A stretch of DNA of 16,434 bases, taken from assembly GCA_002085385.1 (NCBI GenBank), contig NATO01000018.1, forward strand, positions 1 to 16,434, written 5' to 3'. Both the position numbers and the translations under genes were made by a program. The notes beneath the pieces were generated by a model, which was not told the origin of the DNA, did not search any database, and saw only the letters and a list, made by a program, of their open reading frames with translations. How positions within the stretch are numbered: the first letter of the stretch is position 1; each line of letters opens with the position of its first letter. Positions 1 to 7,655 of the stretch are shown piece by piece. The DNA is from a candidate division Zixibacteria bacterium 4484_93 (GTDB taxonomy: Bacteria; UBP14; UBA6098; 4484-93).

Positions 1-864
1 ATCTGCCGTTACGCATACATCCACCGTATCCCAGTCGTTCCAGTAGATACCGAGAAGCTCTGGGTCGAATGTTATGCTGTCGTCCCAGACTACTCCAGGA
101 CTTCCCGGCGTGAGAACAATTGTATCGTCGATTGTGATTGTAACCGACAAGGAATCCAATCCGGATATGGAATCTGCGATATGGAACGAGATGATGGCAA
201 TGGAGTCGTTTATGAGTGAATCAGTAGATGGGAGTTCGTTCCAGATAACGGGTGGTGTCAGGTCGATGAGGAACCGCCAGCACAAGGGAGAACCCATCGG
301 GTTGCCGAGGCTGTCCCGAGCGTCCACAAGACAGACATAAACCGTCTCGCCATCTGTCCAATACTCACTCGGAATGAAGATGAGGGTATCGTTGACAAAA
401 TCGAGCTCCCCCGATGCAACTGTGAATGTGTCGTCCCCGACGGTGAAGATTATACTTGCCGGGTCGACCCCATCCGGGTCGATGATTGTCATAACAAGGA
501 ACTGCTCCGTATCGACACAGGCAACGAAACTCTCCGGCATATACTGGATAATGGTCGGGCGAGGCCCAGAAAGCGATATAACAAAGCTGAAGCAGAATTC
601 CTCTGCTACATTCGGCTCGCAATATCCGGGTGTCGGAGAGTCCTGCGCATTGTGTACACAGACTACCACCGTGTCGCTATCTGCGAATGCAAAGCCAGCC
701 TCCTCCGGATGCACAACGAGGTTCTCTCCGTCCCAGTCGACCCCCTCATCCCCTATGTGGAATATGAGCGTGTCGTTTATCGTTATGTAGACCGAATCGG
801 TGGAAAGCCCCGAGACAGAATCTATGATGCTTATTCCTATATCCGGCGTTGGCTGGCGGTTGGA
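1..864 (-). CDS. Downstream part of the giant secreted Ig-like repeat protein (frame-shifted continuation, runs off the left edge)
   Basis: This stretch is open on the minus strand from about 864 to the window edge, in a different frame from the 5' part of the gene (746-3619). It encodes about 288 residues of the same repeat family: a 'DSVSG...ITINDT' module, then a module with 'NDTLIF', 'WTDGETVYVC' and 'LCWRFLIDLTPP', then the start of another 'DSISGLDSLS' module. The match to the upstream modules leaves little doubt that it is the same gene. No ribosome binding site precedes it, so independent translation is unlikely; an ATG at 883-885 lies inside the upstream reading frame. The C-terminus, where a sorting domain could be expected, lies outside the window. 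Either the gene is broken here or the assembly has lost sequence. Confidence is high that this is real coding sequence and moderate that it is a separate annotatable product. Confidence 0.8.
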
Positions 865-2266
865 ATATAATGAGCGTATCCCCATCGATTGTGAGATATG
901 GACTGTCGATGGTGTATATAGTTCCGTTCACATTCAGTACGATTGATGATGAGTCTATCCCGGAAGCATCATAGACTCGGATGATTATCTCCTGGTCATC
1001 GCAGGCAGAGATAATGTCTGGCTCCGGTCGGACAATCTCGGCCGTCGGACCGATGAAGTTCACTGTGAAGCTCCAGCAGTATGGCTCGACCCTGTTGGAA
1101 TCGCAGTAGTCGGGAGTATCCCATGCCTGCTGCACGCAGACGGTCACTGTCTCACCATCGGCGAAGGTTATGCCGTTGCGGGCTGTCTCACAGATGTATT
1201 CCCCTGTCCGTGGGTCGAGGACAAATACGCTGTCCGAGAGCACAAACGACAGTGTGTCATTTATTGTGAAAACAACGGATGGCTCGTAAAGCCCGGATAT
1301 AGAATCGAAGATGCTGATATGTATAACAGGGTTCGGTGTAGTAACATTTGTATCCGCGGGGAACTCGCCCCAGATATCGGGTGGGTTGAGGTCGACAAGG
1401 AAGCACCAGGTCAGCGGGCAATCGTCGGATGGAGTGTGATAGATGTCCTCCACATTGTTCACCGTTACGCAGACAGTATCCCCATTGTGCCAGGTGCCGG
1501 CGGCTGGTGTTATCGTTAGAATTGAATCATCATGGAAGGATACCCACCTCGAGTCAACTGTAAATGGCTCACCGTTCACCGTTATGGAGAAATCAATGCT
1601 GGATTCGTCTATCGGCGCGATGACCGGGTGGATGAACAGCTCGATATACTGGTCATCGCAGGCTGTTATGGAATCAGGCTGCGGAATGACTATCTCGAGT
1701 GTCGGACCCGCAAGCATAACATAGAATGTCCAGCAGAAGCTCGTGTCGTTCGGAGCGCAATAGTCATAGGTAGGCGAGTCCCAGGCATGAAGAATGCATA
1801 CCTCCACTGTATCGCCATTGGAGAAGCTTACCCCTGTTATCTCGAGATGCATCCCGGAGATTGCATCGAATATATCGACGCCGATGACCGGTGTCGGCGT
1901 GTGAACAACGGTATCCATAGGTGGATAAGCATCATCGAATATGGGTGGCTCGATGTCCACCTGGAAATTGCAGGTAACGATGTTTGCCACACAGCCGGAG
2001 TCATCCTCCGCACTGATAAGGGAGAATGTCACCCAGGAGCCATTTGTCCAAGGGATAGAGGGGATGAAATGGAGTTCGGGGGGACTCCAGGTGAGCTGTG
2101 GGTCGGATGTTGTGTAGTTTGTCCCGTTCACCTGAAGAATGATGCTCGACTCGATGATGGGAGCCATCCCCGGTGTAATGTTTATTATTATGTCCTGATA
2201 TTCACAGGAGGTTATTCCGCCGCAGGGGTCGGGACGAACCACCTCCGCCACGGGTGGAGACCCCTC
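1..2266 (-). repeat. Tandem Ig-like protein modules (alternating X and Y types)
   Basis: Two module types alternate. X modules (about 105 residues) run from 'GP.xEI..P.P' through 'ACDDQ', 'VNG', a Thr/Asp-rich strand, 'W.NGDTVCV' and a final 'CF.VDL.PP'. Y modules (about 80-115 residues) run from 'FP.DT' through 'TPxPxI', 'FDSISG', 'FTINDT', 'DG.TV.VC', 'AWD.P.YC' and 'CW.F'. Approximate positions are X1 2266-1952, Y1 1951-1706, X2 1705-1382, Y2 1381-1049, X3 1048-854 (truncated), Y3 857-568, X4 567-250 and Y4 249 to the edge. The repetition is clear in protein but diverged in DNA, so these are old duplications and not recent identical copies. Y1 lacks about 30 residues present in Y2 and Y3, and X3 lacks its last 50. 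Confidence 0.8.
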
Positions 2267-3619
2267 ACAGTAGGGAATGTCGAAGCAGTAGTCTATCGAG
2301 TTGCCGTCGATATCAGGCGATGTGGTCGTCACATCGATGTGAATGCAGGTGTTTGTTCCCATACAGTCGCGGTTCAGCTCAAAACGCCAGGAGGCGCTCC
2401 CGACAGATGGGTCGAAACAGAATGGGTCCTCCGAGGAACACAGGTCTCTCGGGTCTGTATACTGCGGATTAACTCCAGAGACGAGCGTCAGGCAGCTCGC
2501 ATCATAGGTTATCGTCGCCTGAACATTGTAAGCCATCTCGTCATCGAAGGGCCAGAGGGTGGAATATGTGTTGCGGACGAGGAGCGTAACATCGATGGGG
2601 TTTGGAGACAACTCCCCACAGCGAGCGCAGTTTATCATTATCGGGTTGAGGTTCAGCTCGAGTTCACCCTCGCTTGTTATGTCTGCACCGAGACCGTAGT
2701 ATGTCGCCTGTCGGATAGTCCCACCCGGGGGAATGGACACGGGATACCACCACAGGAGAACCGCGGAATCACCGTATGTGCCGAAGGTCGGTGTATAGTC
2801 CCAGACAACACTATAATAAGTAGGCCAAGAACCGAGGCAAATTCTATCCGGCATCGTCGACTCGGGGCCCAATATATCGCCCTGTGCAACCATACCCGAG
2901 AGGTCGTCGCTCTCCCAGGCTCGCCAGTAGGAAGGTATATCGGGGGCAAGGAACTCCTGCTCGTGGTCCTCGAAGCCGTAGTATGTTGAAATCCTTGTTG
3001 CGTCGTTCCCGTTTATCATCGTATCAAACTGTATCAGAAGTCCCACATTGTGCGACACCGTCCCGGTGTTCTCCATAAAATATTCATACAGAATGGTTGC
3101 GGAGCCAGGACCGGATATCTGGCGGGGAGAGAGCTTCTGCGTTATCCGTATATCCCCTGCCTGCCAGACTGTCCAGATGGTGTCTCCAGTGGAATAGGGA
3201 GCGGTTGTGAGTGTAGGGACAAATGTCCCGGTAAGCCCGCGGATGTTGTAGATTACCCCATCGATGTTGAAGGCGACCCAGGAGCTCCAAGGACGTGGTG
3301 CCCCAGGGTCAACGCCACCTACATCGTGGTGAAAGTCATACAGGAGGTCTCTGCCTGTCAAATCCCCCTCGACAAAGTCGCCTATCCATGTGGAACCGCC
3401 GCCGGTGCCATCTGCATCGTCAGCCGTCGCCACGCACACCCTCACATTCTGGGCAGGGTTGCCGCCATTGTAGTTGCTCTGGATAGATACACAGGGGGTC
3501 ATAATATCCTTCGACGAGGCAGGATGCCTTGCCGTTTTCAACGAGCCGGGCTCCTGTGCGGACAAACTCCAGCAGACTGTCAGACCCAGAAACACCAAAA
3601 CCAGCCATAATTTTTTCAT
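746..3619 (-). CDS. Giant secreted Ig-like repeat surface protein, 5' part
   Basis: The N-terminus MKKLWLVLVFLGLTVCWSLSA is a typical Sec signal peptide with predicted cleavage near residue 21. Residues about 40-320 form a unique N-terminal domain with no family I recognise. From about residue 452 the protein consists of alternating Ig-like modules (see the repeat entry) with recurring 'ACDDQ', 'NGDTVCV', 'VDLxPP', 'FDSISG' and 'YCWSF' motifs and three cysteines per module. It is probably an extracellular adhesin or surface-layer-like protein. The start is firm: AGGAGGG (3630-3636) lies 10-11 bases before ATG, inside the end of the kinase gene, only 1 base separates the two genes, and translation is probably coupled. 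The authentic reading ends near residue 922 (about position 854). The last 35 residues, rich in His and Arg, are out of frame and stop at 746. The true gene continues in another frame below 864. Confidence 0.85.
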   Translation of the reverse strand: MKKLWLVLVFLGLTVCWSLSAQEPGSLKTARHPASSKDIMTPCVSIQSNYNGGNPAQNVRVCVATADDADGTGGGSTWIGDFVEGDLTGRDLLYDFHHDVGGVDPGAPRPWSSWVAFNIDGVIYNIRGLTGTFVPTLTTAPYSTGDTIWTVWQAGDIRITQKLSPRQISGPGSATILYEYFMENTGTVSHNVGLLIQFDTMINGNDATRISTYYGFEDHEQEFLAPDIPSYWRAWESDDLSGMVAQGDILGPESTMPDRICLGSWPTYYSVVWDYTPTFGTYGDSAVLLWWYPVSIPPGGTIRQATYYGLGADITSEGELELNLNPIMINCARCGELSPNPIDVTLLVRNTYSTLWPFDDEMAYNVQATITYDASCLTLVSGVNPQYTDPRDLCSSEDPFCFDPSVGSASWRFELNRDCMGTNTCIHIDVTTTSPDIDGNSIDYCFDIPYCEGSPPVAEVVRPDPCGGITSCEYQDIIINITPGMAPIIESSIILQVNGTNYTTSDPQLTWSPPELHFIPSIPWTNGSWVTFSLISAEDDSGCVANIVTCNFQVDIEPPIFDDAYPPMDTVVHTPTPVIGVDIFDAISGMHLEITGVSFSNGDTVEVCILHAWDSPTYDYCAPNDTSFCWTFYVMLAGPTLEIVIPQPDSITACDDQYIELFIHPVIAPIDESSIDFSITVNGEPFTVDSRWVSFHDDSILTITPAAGTWHNGDTVCVTVNNVEDIYHTPSDDCPLTWCFLVDLNPPDIWGEFPADTNVTTPNPVIHISIFDSISGLYEPSVVFTINDTLSFVLSDSVFVLDPRTGEYICETARNGITFADGETVTVCVQQAWDTPDYCDSNRVEPYCWSFTVNFIGPTAEIVRPEPDIISACDDQEIIIRVYDASGIDSSSIVLNVNGTIYTIDSPYLTIDGDTLIIFQPPANAGYRNKHHRFCLGAFHRFGLHNDKRHAHIPHRG

Positions 3620-3620
3620 C

Positions 3621-5336
3621 TTATTTTATCCCTCCTGAGACTCCCTTTATTGGTAGAAAGACCACAAATTCACTTCCCGAACCTGCCTTGCTGTGGACCT
3701 CTATAAGGCCCTTATGCTGGGTTGCTATCCTCTGTGCAATCGAGAGCCCGAGTCCTGTTCCTTTTGGTTTTGTCGAAAAGAACGGCTGGAATATCTTCAG
3801 CAAGTTCTTCTCGCTTATGCCCACACCGTTATCCTTTATCGATATCCCGGCAAGTATTATGTTCCTGTCGAGAAGTCCCTGTCGCTGTCCATTGAGCGAT
3901 ATCTGTATCTCCGGGTCCTTTTCATTCTTCACAGCCTCGACTGCATTTATCAGAAGGTTCAGAAACAGTTGCTTGAGGTGGTCTTCACGCCCATATACAT
4001 TAAATTCCTTACCCTCAAACTCATTCACTACCGTTATCCTGTCATCCCAGCAGGAGTTCCTCTTCAATAGCTCTAATGTCTCCCTAAAAAGCTTGGAAAG
4101 GTCTGTCTTCACGAACGGCAACTGGAATAGAGGTACATCCTCGATTCGGGCAAAGTTCAAGAACTCATCGAGTATCCCCTTCAAGCGGTCGGTCTCCTTG
4201 ACTATTAACTCGAACAGTTCCCTGTTTTCACTCTCAGGTGGAGAAAGTTCCCTGTTTAGAAGCTCGACCGAGCCACGTATCGAAGCTAAAGGGTTCCTTA
4301 TCTCGTGAGCCAGCCCGGCAGACATCTCTCCGATGAGTGCCATCTTGTCCACATTCTTGAGATACTCATCGACAAGCTTCTCCTGCGTTATGTCCTCGAA
4401 GACCGTTATCACTCCCCGAACTATACCGGCTACCTTAAGGGTGCTTGTCACAAGGAGGAGCGGGATCTCCTTCCCCTCGTCCGATGTTATGATTATCTCG
4501 CCACGAGAGTTCTCATTCATAGAACCCGAGAGTGAGCGTTCCAGCATCTCCCTGAAGGTGCGCAGCCTGTCAGGAAATACCTCACGGAAATCCCTGTCCC
4601 TCAACTCCGACTTATCGAGCCCGAGTATCTTGCTCGCCGCCTCGTTAAAATACTGTATCTTCCCGGTTGTGTCAACCGTCACGAGCCCATTACGCATATA
4701 CTCCAGTATCTCATCCGTGTCCATACGCATCTGCATCAGTTGATAATAGAGAAGCTCGAGCTCGTTGATACGAGCCCTGAGCTTGTTAGAGATATACCCT
4801 GCAAGAAGCGCAACTATATAGAAGAAACAGACATAAATATAGGTTAAATAAAATAGATACTCCGGCTGAGAGTAATGCGATGCCGGGAGGAAACCTGACT
4901 CGAAGGTGAGGACACCCTTTGCCTCCAAGAAAACGAGGGCGACAAGCGATGCCGAGGCGAATGTAGTCACCAGCAGGGTTCCGCCCATCTCGAGGAAGAA
5001 CGAGGTGCTTATTATGGTGAAGAACAGAAGTATTACAAAGGGAGAGTTTATCCCCCCGGAGTAGTGAATGATAGCCAGTTCGGTCAGGATTTCCACTACC
5101 GAGTGGATGGTGCATAAGAATTTCAGGCTTACCTTCTTATGGGTGAACCGCCAGAGGGATAATGCAAGGAAGAAGCCAAGGGTTGTTATACCATATAGTA
5201 GCAGAAATTCATACAAAAACTTCTCCGATGACCTGAGGATAAAGGGGGTGGAGATGAAGATAAAAACGAATATAAATAGCCTGAGGATTAAGAGCCAGTT
5301 GAGTCTCTTTTTTAGCTCTTCCTGTTTGGATTCCAT
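3621..5336 (-). CDS. pilS: PilS-like sensor histidine kinase
   Basis: This 571-residue membrane kinase would autophosphorylate and signal to an NtrC-type regulator; in known systems PilS acts on PilR to control pilin transcription. About six hydrophobic segments fill residues 12-182 with almost no periplasmic loops, as in PilS. A short coiled linker follows, then a PAS domain at about 205-318 and a HisKA domain with the H-box 'GLAHEIRNPL' (phosphoacceptor H344). The ATPase domain has its N-box at N460 to about 469, G1 'DNGVGIS' at 502-508, the F-box 'FQPFFSTK' and G2 'GTGLGLSI' at 526-533. All catalytic motifs are intact. It lies 7 bases after pilC. There is no Shine-Dalgarno before its ATG: the bases there read CTCCT, so initiation probably depends on coupling to pilC. 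The partner regulator is not in the window. Assignment as PilS rests on topology plus neighbours; a general NtrB/AtoS-type kinase is the alternative. Confidence 0.85.
   Translation of the reverse strand: MESKQEELKKRLNWLLILRLFIFVFIFISTPFILRSSEKFLYEFLLLYGITTLGFFLALSLWRFTHKKVSLKFLCTIHSVVEILTELAIIHYSGGINSPFVILLFFTIISTSFFLEMGGTLLVTTFASASLVALVFLEAKGVLTFESGFLPASHYSQPEYLFYLTYIYVCFFYIVALLAGYISNKLRARINELELLYYQLMQMRMDTDEILEYMRNGLVTVDTTGKIQYFNEAASKILGLDKSELRDRDFREVFPDRLRTFREMLERSLSGSMNENSRGEIIITSDEGKEIPLLLVTSTLKVAGIVRGVITVFEDITQEKLVDEYLKNVDKMALIGEMSAGLAHEIRNPLASIRGSVELLNRELSPPESENRELFELIVKETDRLKGILDEFLNFARIEDVPLFQLPFVKTDLSKLFRETLELLKRNSCWDDRITVVNEFEGKEFNVYGREDHLKQLFLNLLINAVEAVKNEKDPEIQISLNGQRQGLLDRNIILAGISIKDNGVGISEKNLLKIFQPFFSTKPKGTGLGLSIAQRIATQHKGLIEVHSKAGSGSEFVVFLPIKGVSGGIK
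3630..3636 (-). promoter_or_regulatory. Strong Shine-Dalgarno of the giant repeat gene, inside the kinase 3' end
   Basis: On the minus strand the sequence reads AGGAGGG, 10-11 bases before the ATG at 3617-3619. It overlaps the last codons of the kinase, whose TAA is at 3621-3623. It fixes the start codon and suggests that ribosomes finishing the kinase can re-initiate on the giant gene. Confidence 0.8.
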
Positions 5337-5343
5337 AGGAGAT

Positions 5344-6546
5344 TTAAGCCTTTATTTGACCTATAATATCGAACATTGGCAGATACATTGCTATCAGGAG
5401 TGCGCCAACTATCCCGCCCATAACCACAATCACGAGAGGCTCGATAAGTGACATAAGCGTGGTGACTGCTGCATCTACCTCCTCGTCGTAAAAGTCGGCG
5501 ATTCGGGTTAGCATATCATCTAGGTTACCGGTCTGCTCGCCGACGCCTATCATCTGCACAACCATCGGGGGAAACACCTTGCTCTCCCTGAGTGGTGCAG
5601 CGATGGTTTCGCCCTCCGAGATGCTTACCATCGAATCGTGTATTGCCCTCTGGAGCACCACATTCCCGGCTGTCCTGGATGTGATGTTCAGCGCATCAAT
5701 GAGGTTAACGCCGCTCGAGAGTAGGGTAGCTAATGTCCTTGTGAACCGTGCTATGGCGGTCTTACGAATGAGAGGCCCGAATATCGGGGCTTTGAGTTTG
5801 GCAGAATCCACCCACCAGCGTCCCTGACGCGTCCTCTGGAGTCCCGAGAAGCCTAAGATAATGCCGATTACAAAGAGGATAATCAGGATAACATTATGTC
5901 TGAAGAAATCGGAGATATTGAGCACAATCACGGTCGGTTTCGGAAGTTCGGCTCCCAAGCCCTCGAACATACCGGCGAAGACCGGGATGATGAAGGTCAA
6001 CATTGCCCAGGTCATAAGGATGGTAACGACGAAAATTGCACTCGGGTAAGCCATAGCCCCCTTAATCTTGCGTCTTATCGAGTCCATCTTTTCCCTGAAC
6101 TCGGCGAGCCGCTTCAGAATGACCTCGAGTGCACCGCCTGCCTCACCTGCTTCTACCATATTGACATACAGGTCGTCGAACACCTTCTTGTGTTTTGCGA
6201 AAGCACTGGATAGGGTCGAACCACCTGAGACATCTGCTTTGACCTCTGATATAACACTGGCAAGATTCTTGTTCTCCGTCTGTTCCGACAGGATTGTCAG
6301 GCATTGGACGATTGGGAGCCCTGCCTCTATCATTGTGGCGAACTGGCGGGTGAACCTCGACAGGTCGACATTGGAAATCCCTGTCCCGAAGCGGATATTT
6401 ATCTCCTTCTGTTTCTTCTTTACAGAGGAGATAATAATTCGCTGCTTCCTCAGAAAGCGTTTGAGCTCCTCAGGGTTTTTAGCCTCCAGTACCCCCGATA
6501 TAGGGGCACCGGTCAGTGTCCTACCTTGATACTCAAATACAGGCAT
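5344..6546 (-). CDS. pilC: Type IV pilus assembly inner-membrane platform protein PilC (GspF family)
   Basis: The 400-residue length is normal for PilC/GspF. This polytopic inner-membrane protein couples the cytoplasmic ATPases PilB and PilT to pilin polymerisation and depolymerisation. Two copies of the T2SSF domain are visible, at about 65-188 and 266-389, each with its hallmark ('VEAGEAGGAL' at 131-140 and 'GVGEQTGNLDDML' near 334). Hydrophobic segments lie at about 168-190, 219-235 and 368-388. The N-terminal 'FEYQGRTLTG' is typical. The start at 6546 is supported by AGGAG (6554-6558), 7 bases upstream. The gene begins 13 bases after the pilT stop and is followed by the kinase 7 bases on. 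No defect was seen. Confidence 0.95.
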   Translation of the reverse strand: MPVFEYQGRTLTGAPISGVLEAKNPEELKRFLRKQRIIISSVKKKQKEINIRFGTGISNVDLSRFTRQFATMIEAGLPIVQCLTILSEQTENKNLASVISEVKADVSGGSTLSSAFAKHKKVFDDLYVNMVEAGEAGGALEVILKRLAEFREKMDSIRRKIKGAMAYPSAIFVVTILMTWAMLTFIIPVFAGMFEGLGAELPKPTVIVLNISDFFRHNVILIILFVIGIILGFSGLQRTRQGRWWVDSAKLKAPIFGPLIRKTAIARFTRTLATLLSSGVNLIDALNITSRTAGNVVLQRAIHDSMVSISEGETIAAPLRESKVFPPMVVQMIGVGEQTGNLDDMLTRIADFYDEEVDAAVTTLMSLIEPLVIVVMGGIVGALLIAMYLPMFDIIGQIKA

Positions 6547-6559
6547 AATACCTCTCCTG

Positions 6560-7642
6560 TTACGCTCCCCTGCTGACTCTCTCCTTCTTCCGTATAATGA
6601 GGTCGTTGAGCTCTGTAGGGTCGAAGGAATGAGCGTATGCCTCCTCCAAAGAAATTATACCACGCAGATACAGCTCCGCTATAGACATATTCATCGTTTG
6701 CATACCATACTTCTGTCCGGCTTGCATAGTCGAGTATATCTGATGTATCTTGTCCTCTCTTATCTGGGCTCTGATTGCCGGGATGGTGATGAGTATCTCT
6801 GTTGCAACAATCCTGCCACCGCCTATCATTGGGATGAGCTGCTGGGTCACGATTGCGCGAAGGACAAAGGACAGCTGTACCCGTACCTGGGTCTGCTGGG
6901 CGGGTGGGAAGACATCTATGATTCGGTTTATCGTCTCTGCACAGGAATTGGTATGCAGGGTTGCAAATGTTAAATGCCCCGTCTCGGCGATAGTGAGTGC
7001 TGCCCCAATCGTCTCGAGGTCCCGCATCTCACCTATCATAACCACATCAGGGTCCTCACGCATTGCATATTTCAGAGCCGTCGCAAATGTCTTGGTATCC
7101 GAATAGACCTCCCGCTGATTCACTATCGAGCTTTTGTGCTTGTGAACAAACTCTATCGGGTCCTCGACGGTCAGTATATGAAGGTGCTTCTCCGTGTTTA
7201 TCTTGTCGATAAGTGCCGCTAAGGTTGTGCTTTTACCTGTGCCAGTTGGGCCGGTTACAAGAATAAGCCCCTTTGGATAATCGGTGAAGGTGCCGATTAT
7301 CTTTGGTAGCCTCAGCTCCTCAATCCCTTTTATCACTGTTGGAACCCTGCGGAGAGCCATTGCGACAAGCCCCTGCTGTAGGAATATGTTTGTCCGGAAG
7401 CGTGAGAGCCCTTCTATCCCGAAGGAGAGGTCGGCTTCCCAGTTCTCCTCGAATTTCTGCTTCTGTTTCTCGGTCATGATGCTGTAGGCGAGACGCTTCG
7501 ATGTTTCCGGTGTTACCACCTCATATCTGCTTTTGACGAGCTTCCCGTCTATTCTAAACATAGGTGGTGCACCTGGGGTTATGTGCAGGTCGCTCGCTTC
7601 CCTCTTCACGACCTCTGTGAGAAGTTCACGCATCGATATCAT
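6560..7642 (-). CDS. pilT: Type IV pilus twitching motility / retraction ATPase PilT
   Basis: This 360-residue hexameric ATPase powers pilus retraction. Seen are an N-terminal PAS-like region with 'ASDLHI' (16-21), Walker A 'GPTGTGKS' at 131-138, an Asp-box 'TVEDPIEF', Walker B/GEMRD near 199-208, and a His-box 'TGHLTFATLHTN' at 221-232. The C-terminal 'AIRAQIRE' at 289-296 corresponds to the AIRNLIRE motif that separates PilT from PilB, and the zinc-binding cysteines of PilB are absent. The start at M1 is preferred because GGGGG lies about 7 bases upstream; an in-frame ATG three codons later is possible but too far from it. The gene lies 13 bases after pilB. A PilU-type paralogue is the only alternative I considered, and the operon position favours PilT. 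Confidence 0.95.
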   Translation of the reverse strand: MISMRELLTEVVKREASDLHITPGAPPMFRIDGKLVKSRYEVVTPETSKRLAYSIMTEKQKQKFEENWEADLSFGIEGLSRFRTNIFLQQGLVAMALRRVPTVIKGIEELRLPKIIGTFTDYPKGLILVTGPTGTGKSTTLAALIDKINTEKHLHILTVEDPIEFVHKHKSSIVNQREVYSDTKTFATALKYAMREDPDVVMIGEMRDLETIGAALTIAETGHLTFATLHTNSCAETINRIIDVFPPAQQTQVRVQLSFVLRAIVTQQLIPMIGGGRIVATEILITIPAIRAQIREDKIHQIYSTMQAGQKYGMQTMNMSIAELYLRGIISLEEAYAHSFDPTELNDLIIRKKERVSRGA

Positions 7643-7655
7643 AAAATTACCCCCT

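Noticed and set aside
365..622. Small minus-strand open frame of 85 codons
   Set aside because: It overlaps the repeat-protein frame, which has far better coding evidence over the same bases.
1532..2989. A 485-codon open frame on the plus strand
   Set aside because: It lies exactly codon-in-register opposite the giant gene and stays open because Leu TTA/CTA and Ser TCA codons are rare there. Its product is compositionally odd, matches no family, and the minus-strand reading has a signal peptide, Shine-Dalgarno and clear repeats.
3529..4308. Plus-strand open frame of 259 codons opposite the kinase
   Set aside because: The minus strand encodes an intact kinase catalytic core with all motifs; the plus-strand product is low-complexity and has no family features.
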